A DNA stretch of 64,000 nucleotides, taken from positions 620,001 to 684,000 of the forward strand of contig NZ_JADFFM010000001.1 in assembly GCF_015221995.1 (NCBI RefSeq), in the 5' to 3' direction. How positions within the stretch are numbered: the first letter of the stretch is position 1; every line of letters starts with the position of its first letter. This DNA is from Mucilaginibacter boryungensis. GTDB taxonomy: Bacteria; Bacteroidota; Bacteroidia; Sphingobacteriales; Sphingobacteriaceae. Made by a program: the position numbers and the translations under genes. The notes below the pieces were generated by a model that searched no databases, was not told where the DNA came from, and saw only the letters and a list, made by a program, of their open reading frames with translations. Shown one piece after another: positions 41,701 to 48,551 of this stretch.

Positions 41701-43275
41701 TTACGAATTCTTTTCTTCCAGTTTATGGGCACGTTTAGCTTCCAGCCAACCACTGTACAACAGGTTTTTATCCAGCACAGGTTTCGGGAAAAACAGGCTG
41801 GCCAGATAGCCTACAATAATTACTACAAAATGACTGTAAACCCCAAGCATATATTTATGCTGTGTGAAGTTGTATTTACCCAGGTTCAGCAAAATGTGTT
41901 TCTGATCGCCCAGGCCAATTTTGGTTGAGGTTAAAAACGCCCAGGCGGTAAATATTACGCAAGCGATGATCCCAATATTTAAACCCTGCCTGTTAGCCCG
42001 TGAACTGAACAAGCCCAGCAGGAATATCCCTACAATACCACCAGAGAATATGGCGTAAAGCGTAAATACAATACCCAATGCGCCCTCACCGCCAACAACA
42101 AGATATAAAGTTGCTATCAGGATAGCGCCAATACCGGCCAATACCACAATCCAGCGACCAGCCTTCAGGTAAGTTTCATCTGATTTTCCCGGTCGGAATT
42201 TCTTGTAATAGTCTTCCACACCAATTGCGGAAAGGCAATTCAAATCGGCGCCCAGGCTGGAGATCGCCGCTGATATTAACGCGGCCAATATCAACCCAAC
42301 TACGCCCGGCGGTAATTCGCTCATAATAAAATAGGGAAATACAGCATCATCCTTAATACCTGCCGGTAAGGGGTGTTGCTGATAGAAAACAAACAAAGCC
42401 GTCCCAATAAACATAAACAGACCCCAAAGCGGTACGGTTAATGCCACGCCTAACAAAGAAGCGCGGATGGCACCCTTATCAGTTTTAGCAGTAAGATAAC
42501 GCTGTACCATAGTTTGGTCGGTGCCATATTTTTGAATGGCGTAGAACACACCGTTAATGGCCATCACCACAAAGGTCAGTTTTTTAAAGTTCCAGGTGTA
42601 GGGGCCAAAGTTTGTTTTATGGTGCAATGTTGCCACTTTCCATAGTTCGGGGAAGCCGCCTTTGATAGAAAATACCAAAATGAAGAATGAGGCGATACCA
42701 CCTGCTATCAGCAGGAAACCCTGAACCACATCGGCCCAAATTACGGCCTCGATACCACCAATCAGCGTAATAACCACTATTACAAACCCAATTACCCAAA
42801 TAATGGCATAGGTGTTAGTATTGGTCATATTAGCCAGCGCCAAGGCCAGCAGGAAAAACACGGTACCCATTTTAGAGAAATGCGTGAGCACAAAGCCTAC
42901 CGAACTATAAAAGCGTGCAAACAGGCCAAAGCGTTTCTCGAAATATTCATAAGTGCTTACGCCGATAACTTTACGGTAAAGCGGCACTACAAACCACACC
43001 ATGCATAGCAATACTACCGGCACCATTAAGCCTTGCACCAATAATATCCAGTTAGATGAGAAGCCCTCGCCGGGATAAGCCAAAAAAGTAACACTGCTAA
43101 TAAGTGTTGCCATCAGCGACATGCCGATGGCCCAGGCCGGTAACGATCCACGCGATACAAAATATTTTTTTGTAGAGTTTTGCCCTTTTGAAAAACGCAG
43201 GCCAATAGTGAGGGATGTAGCCAGCGCCACAGCAATTATAATATAATCTATCAGGTGCAGGGTTTCGTGCTTCAT
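41701..43275 (-). CDS. Sodium:solute symporter (SSS family) of the acid-sugar cluster
   Basis: 524-residue inner-membrane carrier with about 13 helices. Helix 1 is IDYIIIAVALATSLTIGLRF; KKYFVSRGSLPAWAIGMSL and TLISSVTFLAYPGEGFSSNW match the family's sodium-site region. YGTDQTMVQRYLTAKTDKGA and SAAISSLGADLNCLSAIG are further family marks. It starts inside the last codons of the acid-sugar kinase gene (4-bp overlap), so it is coupled to that pathway and probably imports its substrate, an acidic sugar. The C-terminus (EEKNS) ends against a truncated repeat. It shares family but not close sequence with the plus-strand symporter. Confidence 0.88.
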   Translation of the reverse strand: MKHETLHLIDYIIIAVALATSLTIGLRFSKGQNSTKKYFVSRGSLPAWAIGMSLMATLISSVTFLAYPGEGFSSNWILLVQGLMVPVVLLCMVWFVVPLYRKVIGVSTYEYFEKRFGLFARFYSSVGFVLTHFSKMGTVFFLLALALANMTNTNTYAIIWVIGFVIVVITLIGGIEAVIWADVVQGFLLIAGGIASFFILVFSIKGGFPELWKVATLHHKTNFGPYTWNFKKLTFVVMAINGVFYAIQKYGTDQTMVQRYLTAKTDKGAIRASLLGVALTVPLWGLFMFIGTALFVFYQQHPLPAGIKDDAVFPYFIMSELPPGVVGLILAALISAAISSLGADLNCLSAIGVEDYYKKFRPGKSDETYLKAGRWIVVLAGIGAILIATLYLVVGGEGALGIVFTLYAIFSGGIVGIFLLGLFSSRANRQGLNIGIIACVIFTAWAFLTSTKIGLGDQKHILLNLGKYNFTQHKYMLGVYSHFVVIIVGYLASLFFPKPVLDKNLLYSGWLEAKRAHKLEEKNS

Positions 43276-44441
43276 TTATAATCAGGTAAATTGGCTGGCT
43301 GCCAAACTATGGCGGGCCATTGGTAGCTGCCGGGTTTTAAAGTTACATATAATTGGTTGCCTGGCACACTGGTACATATTACACCTGGCGCCATTTGCTT
43401 AACAGGGGTTAGTTTGCTAATATGCATATGCTGCAAAACGGCGGTGGCTGTAGCGCCGCCTTCTATCAATAATTCGTGCAGGGTAATTTGCTGATGGACG
43501 CGGTTTACCAAAAAGCCCATCTTATTGGTAAGCGTACATGGTTCAATACTTTTTTGGCTGGTTGCATTAGGGTGTATAGCCATAATGCAGTTGCCTTTTT
43601 CCTTTAACACGGTAATGATCTGTTGTACGTAGTTTTCGGCGATGGCCGCGGGTATCTTCTCGCCAAAAATAATTTCAGCGGGGATGTACAGTACCGGTAT
43701 ATTGTTCAGCAAACCGTTCTTAATGTTATGGCCGTCTTTATTAAAAGTGCTGCCAAAAACAAATAAACGGGGTGTGTTAAATGTTTTTTCGGGGTGATCA
43801 TCAGCCGATACTGTCGGTTTTAAATAATTAAGCAGGCTGTTAAATAAACCTGCCGCGCCAGCTATCAGGGTTTTGTTATCCAGTTTTTCAACCCAGCGGT
43901 TAAAATCGGCTTCTACAGCTACTTCACCTACAATAATACCAGTAGATGGCAACTGCTGGTGGTTTTTAAGTAGTTGTATACTACCATTGGCGCGCAGCAT
44001 TGTTTTTACATCCGATGATGTTACTGGGAAGCCGGGGTCATTAGCGTAATTGCTTAAATGCACGGGCTTATCCTGATAGTAGTAAATACCGTCGACAATG
44101 GTTTTACCGTGTAGCGGGTTGCCGGGCACTATCAGCGCACGTTGCAATCCCGAGGCTTCCAACTGACTGTTGATCTCGTCCAGCACGTTGCCCCGCAAAA
44201 CCGAGTCTATTTTTTTAAATATTAGCTTTGGCTGAAGCTGCATCAGTTGGCGGGTAAGGTCGGTTATCACCTGTTTGGCTTCAGCAGCAGGCAGCGAGCG
44301 GGTATCGGTGGCGATAATGAGCAGATCGGCATTGCTATTGGTATCTACAATGGTATCAATCTCGGTCTTCAGATGATAATTCAGCCCGATGCCGGCCAGT
44401 TCGGCCGCTCCTGTAAGGTCATCTGCAATAACCGCTATCAT
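43272..44441 (-). CDS. Four-carbon acid sugar kinase (DUF1537 family)
   Basis: 389 residues, cytoplasmic. DUF1537 kinases phosphorylate four-carbon acid sugars such as D-threonate and erythronate at C4. Seen: N-terminal IADDLTGAAELAG substrate-binding motif (residues 5-17), LLIIATDTRS (about 44), FKKIDSVLRGN (about 75-85) and a C-terminal nucleotide-binding GGATATA (about 330). The length is slightly short for the family (about 420). It overlaps both the upstream PdxA2-type gene and the downstream symporter by 4 bp. The established D-threonate route pairs this kinase with PdxA2, as found here. The exact stereoisomer cannot be read from the sequence. Confidence 0.88.
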   Translation of the reverse strand: MIAVIADDLTGAAELAGIGLNYHLKTEIDTIVDTNSNADLLIIATDTRSLPAAEAKQVITDLTRQLMQLQPKLIFKKIDSVLRGNVLDEINSQLEASGLQRALIVPGNPLHGKTIVDGIYYYQDKPVHLSNYANDPGFPVTSSDVKTMLRANGSIQLLKNHQQLPSTGIIVGEVAVEADFNRWVEKLDNKTLIAGAAGLFNSLLNYLKPTVSADDHPEKTFNTPRLFVFGSTFNKDGHNIKNGLLNNIPVLYIPAEIIFGEKIPAAIAENYVQQIITVLKEKGNCIMAIHPNATSQKSIEPCTLTNKMGFLVNRVHQQITLHELLIEGGATATAVLQHMHISKLTPVKQMAPGVICTSVPGNQLYVTLKPGSYQWPAIVWQPANLPDYK

Positions 44442-45490
44442 GCCGTAGTTTGTACTGATCTGTATTTGCTTAGTTGTATAGCCGATTCAATAGCTAAGAT
44501 CATCGCATCAGGACTGGCCACACCTTTGCCCGCAATTTCAAACGCGGTGCCATGGTCGACCGAGGTGCGGATAATAGGCAAGCCCATAGTGATGTTCACG
44601 CCTTTTACGCTATCCATTTGTTGTTTCTCACTGTTCCATTTAAAGCCGGTAAGTTTAAAGGGAATATGCCCCTGGTCGTGATACATAGCCACTACACCAC
44701 CATAATACCCTGTTGATGCTTTAGAGAACATAGTATCGGCAGGTACAGGGCCTTCCACATCATAACCCAAACGGCGTGCTTCTTCCACAGCTGGTAATAT
44801 CTCCATGTCGTCTTCGGTCCCAAACAGGCCCGAATCACCTGCGTGCGGATTTAAACCGGCTATGCCTATCTTCAGGTTTTTTTCACCTAAGGATATCAGG
44901 CCGTTGTGCAGCAGTTCGGTTACCTCAACAATACGATCTTTCTTTACCAGATCGCAAGCCTGGCGCAGGGATACGTGGGTAGATACATGGATCACTTTCA
45001 TATGATCTTCTACCAGCAGCATGGCGTATTTTTTAGTGTTGGTATAATGCGCGTAAATTTCGGTATGCCCGGCAAAATGGTACCCGGCTTCGTTAACTGA
45101 TTTTTTATTGATCGGGCCTGTAACGGTAGCGTCAATATCGCCGGCCATGGCCAGTTCAATTACTTTCTTCACCGCCTCGAACGATGCGCCGCCAGCCATA
45201 GCCGATATTTCGCCGAATTTGAACTGACTCATGTCTACATTCTTTAGGTCGTACACATCGGGTTCGCCATAAACATATTTAGCATCTTTAATATCGGTTA
45301 TAGCGTTTATTTTGGCTTTTGAACCAAAGCGTTCCACAATGGCTTCAAATACTTTAGCATCGCCTATAATAACCGGGCGGCAAACTTCAAACAAACGTTC
45401 GGTGAGCAGTGCTTTCACGGCAATCTCCGGGCCTATACTGGCCGGGTCGCCCATGGTAATGCCTATAATGGGTTTGTAACTGCTGCTCAT
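44438..45490 (-). CDS. pdxA2: PdxA2-type 4-phospho-D-threonate/erythronate dehydrogenase
   Basis: 350 residues of the PdxA family, which oxidises a 4-phosphorylated four-carbon acid with NAD and decarboxylates it. Seen: GITMGDPASIGPEI near the N-terminus, and three metal-binding His regions, AGHTEIYA (about 140), STHVSLRQA (about 170) and AMYHDQGHIPFKL (about 270), with GLNPHAGDSG (about 210) and the LPIIRTSVDHGTAFEIAG end. PdxA makes vitamin B6, whereas PdxA2 acts on threonate 4-phosphate to give dihydroxyacetone phosphate and CO2. Location beside a DUF1537 kinase, with 4-bp overlaps on both sides, favours PdxA2. A B6 role is not excluded. Confidence 0.85.
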   Translation of the reverse strand: MSSSYKPIIGITMGDPASIGPEIAVKALLTERLFEVCRPVIIGDAKVFEAIVERFGSKAKINAITDIKDAKYVYGEPDVYDLKNVDMSQFKFGEISAMAGGASFEAVKKVIELAMAGDIDATVTGPINKKSVNEAGYHFAGHTEIYAHYTNTKKYAMLLVEDHMKVIHVSTHVSLRQACDLVKKDRIVEVTELLHNGLISLGEKNLKIGIAGLNPHAGDSGLFGTEDDMEILPAVEEARRLGYDVEGPVPADTMFSKASTGYYGGVVAMYHDQGHIPFKLTGFKWNSEKQQMDSVKGVNITMGLPIIRTSVDHGTAFEIAGKGVASPDAMILAIESAIQLSKYRSVQTTA

Positions 45491-46419
45491 TGGTAGAAAG
45501 GTAAATTAAGGTTCTCTTTAGCGATAATGCTATGCAGCGTGCGCTGTAATTCGGCCGCATCCAGGTCAGATACCTGTTCCAACGGCGGCATCATATATGG
45601 CTGGCATAAACCAGCGCTCTGCATTAACGATTTTAACGCGGCTAATGACCCGCCCAGTAAGCGTTTGCTTTGGTACAGGTTACCCAACAGATCTGAATGG
45701 GCTTGCAGCATGTATGCTGTTTGATGATCGTCGCGTTCTACAGCGCCAATCATTTCCTGATAAATATCGGGGCAAAGGTTTCCGGTACTTGGCACTAATC
45801 CATCGCAGCCATTAATTAAAGCATACGCCGATTGCGCGGCCCAGCCCAAAAAGTGACTGAAATCGCTGCGGTTTGCCCACAAGGCTAATGATTGGTTTAA
45901 GCGTTCCTCGCTGCGCTCGGAATCTTTAGTGCCAACAATATTGTCATGATGACTCAACTCATCTATCAGTTTTAAGGGGATAGAGATATGCGTGGTTGAT
46001 GGAATGTTATAAATAATCAGCGGCAGGGGAATCATATCTGCCAATACTTCGAAATATTTTTTTATCTCGTGTTCGGTGAGGTTAAAGTAAGCGGGTAAAT
46101 GGGCTACCACCGCATCCACGCCTTCGTCAGCACAAAATTTCGCCATCTCAATCGATTCGGCTACGCAATTGGATGATACACCTGCATAAAGCATTTTGCC
46201 GGGTTGTTTAAGCTTTGCGGCTAACTGGATAAAATCTTTCTTCACATCAGCAGGTAATGATGATGCCTCGCCGGTAGTGCCTAAAATAAAAGGCACACCG
46301 CCATGGTTAAAAAAGCTGTCGAATATCTTTTCAACGGCTTTATGGTCCAGTTTGTGGTTCTCTGTAAGGGGAGTAATGGATGGAACCACCAATCCATTAT
46401 ATTTCTTTTTCACTTTCAT
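45487..46419 (-). CDS. DapA/NanA-family pyruvate-dependent aldolase or lyase
   Basis: 310 residues of the class I aldolase family that cleaves or forms 2-keto-3-deoxy acids through a Schiff base. Seen: the pyruvate-binding GTTGEASSLP (about 47), the Tyr of LIIYNIPSTTH (about 138) and the Schiff-base Lys in NIVGTKDSE (about 165). True dihydrodipicolinate synthase has Arg after YNxPS; here Thr-Thr replaces it, so lysine synthesis is unlikely. It overlaps the PdxA2 gene by 4 bp and lies 6 bp after the alcohol dehydrogenase. In this setting it probably splits an imported 2-keto-3-deoxy sugar acid into pyruvate and an aldehyde. Confidence 0.86.
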   Translation of the reverse strand: MKVKKKYNGLVVPSITPLTENHKLDHKAVEKIFDSFFNHGGVPFILGTTGEASSLPADVKKDFIQLAAKLKQPGKMLYAGVSSNCVAESIEMAKFCADEGVDAVVAHLPAYFNLTEHEIKKYFEVLADMIPLPLIIYNIPSTTHISIPLKLIDELSHHDNIVGTKDSERSEERLNQSLALWANRSDFSHFLGWAAQSAYALINGCDGLVPSTGNLCPDIYQEMIGAVERDDHQTAYMLQAHSDLLGNLYQSKRLLGGSLAALKSLMQSAGLCQPYMMPPLEQVSDLDAAELQRTLHSIIAKENLNLPFYQ

Positions 46420-46425
46420 TCTTAA

Positions 46426-47595
46426 TCAATAAGCCGCTTCGTAAATCGCAATCGCATCTTCCAAATTTATAGGGCGCGGATTGTTTTTTAGTAAGCGTGT
46501 AATTTTCATGGCATCGGCTGCCATTTCGGGTATCGCGTTTTTGGTGATGCCGGCTGCACTGAGCGTTGCCGGTATTCCACATTGTTTAATTAGTTCTTTT
46601 ATTTTATTGATGCCTGCCATGGCAGTTTCTTCATCGGTTGCGCCGCTATTGCAGCCCAATGCGCGTGCCACGGCCGCATGCCTTGCCGGCGATGCGGGCA
46701 TGTTATATTCCATTACGTAAGGCAAAAGTAATGCATTGGATAAACCATGCGCCAAGTGGAACATACTACCCAGCGGATACGATAGCGCATGTACCCCGGC
46801 AGTATTTACAGGGCCAAGACAAAAACCGCCCAGCATACTGCCAATAGCCAACTGGGTACGGGCATCCTCATTGTTGCCGTTGGTAACGGCTCCTACCAGG
46901 TTTTGGCTAATCAGGCGCATACCTTCGTACGCATACATGTCAATAAACGGATGGGCAAACAGGTTGGTGTAAGCCTCCAGGCAATGGGTTAACGCGTCAA
47001 GTCCCGTTGCGGCGGTTATGGCAGGGGGCAGGCTAACGGTCAGTGCCGGATCAATGATCACCACATCAGGTACAAGATACGGACTTATAATGCCTTTTTT
47101 CTGATTATCAGCCTCATCGACCAAAATGGCGTTGGGCGATACCTCGCTGCCTGTGCCCGCGGTGGTAGGGATGCATATCAGTTTTATACGGCGTTGTTTC
47201 AGCAGGCCGTTACCTACAATGTCATTCAGCGTTTGGGTGTTATCCATCTGCGCGGCTATTAGCTTGGCAATATCCAGCACACTGCCGCCGCCAATACCTA
47301 TCACCGCGTCGGCTTTAAGACCGTCGAAGCTTTGCAGCAGGGTATTAAAATCGGCAAAGGATGGTTCCTGTACAATAGAAGTATCAACCTTAACGGTAAC
47401 CCCCTGTGCCTGCAACTGTTGAATTACAGGCTGTAGTTTGGGCAATAGCGGTTCAATGGTAACTATAATTACAGTGGTAAATCCCGAAAGGGTTACCTCA
47501 TCAGTCAATTTAAGCAGCGCGTCCTTCCCGATAATGATCTGCCCGGGGAACCTGATTGTGATATCCCGGTAAGCATTATGCTCTGTTACTCCCAT
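46426..47595 (-). CDS. Iron-dependent (group III) alcohol dehydrogenase
   Basis: 389 residues when begun at the ATG at 47595 (MGVTEHNAYRDITIRFPGQI). An in-frame ATG at 47631 would add 12 residues with no family match. The NAD-binding GIGGGSVLDIAK (about 92) and CIPTTAGTGSEVSPNAIL (about 140) are typical. Metal ligands are the Asp and His of GLDALTHCLEAY (about 195) and the two His of the SMFHLAHGLSNALLLP region (about 263-280). It is the first gene of the minus-strand cluster. Such enzymes usually reduce aldehydes, here perhaps the four-carbon aldehyde acid made by the adjacent aldolase. A lactaldehyde reductase role for rhamnose or fucose catabolism is an alternative. Confidence 0.86.
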   Translation of the reverse strand: MGVTEHNAYRDITIRFPGQIIIGKDALLKLTDEVTLSGFTTVIIVTIEPLLPKLQPVIQQLQAQGVTVKVDTSIVQEPSFADFNTLLQSFDGLKADAVIGIGGGSVLDIAKLIAAQMDNTQTLNDIVGNGLLKQRRIKLICIPTTAGTGSEVSPNAILVDEADNQKKGIISPYLVPDVVIIDPALTVSLPPAITAATGLDALTHCLEAYTNLFAHPFIDMYAYEGMRLISQNLVGAVTNGNNEDARTQLAIGSMLGGFCLGPVNTAGVHALSYPLGSMFHLAHGLSNALLLPYVMEYNMPASPARHAAVARALGCNSGATDEETAMAGINKIKELIKQCGIPATLSAAGITKNAIPEMAADAMKITRLLKNNPRPINLEDAIAIYEAAY

Positions 47596-47710
47596 ATGGT
47601 TAAAATAGCAATCAGTAAAAATAGGGAACAATTATACTTTCACTTTCATAGGCCATCCTTGTCGTCATTATTTTTACAGATGTGATAGGATTGTTACCAA
47701 TTTGCCCGAA

Positions 47711-47750
47711 AAACAAAGCCCCTTGTCGAAGCTGACAAGGGGCTTTGTTT
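47711..47750 (-). terminator. Terminator of the barrel/GLPGLI transcript
   Basis: A perfect 17-bp inverted repeat (AAACAAAGCCCCTTGTC at 47711-47727, complement at 47734-47750) with a 6-nt loop. Read on the minus strand it lies 14 bp after the GLPGLI stop and is followed by a T-rich stretch, so it ends that transcript just before the alcohol dehydrogenase promoter region. Confidence 0.85.
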
Positions 47751-47763
47751 GAAATCAGTGTAA

Positions 47764-48543
47764 TTACCACATCAGCACTTTCATGTACGATGCGCCTTCT
47801 TCGCGCCAGTCTTTCAAGGCTTCGTTCAGTTTTAACTTTAATTCTTTATTATTTACCGGCTTGCCTTTTGTTGGCGGGTTAAGCGCATTGGGCGGCAGGG
47901 TAGTGTCGGTTACCTTGGTGGCAAACCAGGTATAATCATCGTGTGGAACGGCTACGCCCAGTATCATGCCAGGCAAACCCGTGAACGATTCGGGGCCGCT
48001 GCTTACCGGTATCTCAATGGTATAAAATGCCACTACGTAAATGGAATCCATAATTAAGGCGTTAGCGCGGCGACAGGTATAACCGGCAATCTCGCGGGTT
48101 TCATCGGTTATTTTCCAGTTGATCTTGCGGGTGCTGTCCTTCAACAAGAATATTTCTTCGAATGCCTTTTTCTGGATTACGCTCATACCCGTATTCAAGT
48201 CGTTATAAACAGTATTGGGTTGCTGTACAGTTGGTGCCGCATTCCAAACATAGTTGTTATTGGTGGTTGGTTCATCAGGCACCGGTACATACAGTGACTT
48301 GTCTTTAGAAAACGACAATACACTTTTCTGCACCTTAAACTGCGGATTGCTTTTTTTGTAGTTATCATACATCTGCTGCATGTAACTCTCGTTATACTTG
48401 TTTATTTGCTTTTTCAGCACGTTAAACATGTTTAACCGGCGCTCAAATTCAATAGTGCCCGAGGTGGTAAAATGTTGTTTGCCCTGGGCAAACAGGTTTT
48501 GCCCAATTGATATAATCACTAATAATATGATGATCTTCTTCAT
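47764..48543 (-). CDS. GLPGLI family exported protein
   Basis: 259 residues with a signal peptide (about 1-19, ending NLFAQ). The family is named for a short motif, seen here as ESFTGLPGMILGV (about 194). Other marks are SGTIEFERRLNMF near the N-terminus and ITDETREIAGYTCRRANA (about 145). The role is unknown, but these proteins are often encoded beside TonB-receptor-like barrels. That is the case here: it starts 8 bp after the upstream barrel gene stop, and both end at a shared terminator. Confidence 0.88.
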   Translation of the reverse strand: MKKIIILLVIISIGQNLFAQGKQHFTTSGTIEFERRLNMFNVLKKQINKYNESYMQQMYDNYKKSNPQFKVQKSVLSFSKDKSLYVPVPDEPTTNNNYVWNAAPTVQQPNTVYNDLNTGMSVIQKKAFEEIFLLKDSTRKINWKITDETREIAGYTCRRANALIMDSIYVVAFYTIEIPVSSGPESFTGLPGMILGVAVPHDDYTWFATKVTDTTLPPNALNPPTKGKPVNNKELKLKLNEALKDWREEGASYMKVLMW

Positions 48544-48551
48544 TGTTAATA

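Noticed and set aside
44438-45490. PdxA for vitamin B6 synthesis
   Set aside because: Its 4-bp overlap with a DUF1537 kinase fits PdxA2 better; a B6 role cannot be fully excluded.
45487-46419. Dihydrodipicolinate synthase for lysine synthesis
   Set aside because: The Arg expected after the YNxPS motif is Thr, and the gene is coupled to acid-sugar catabolic genes.
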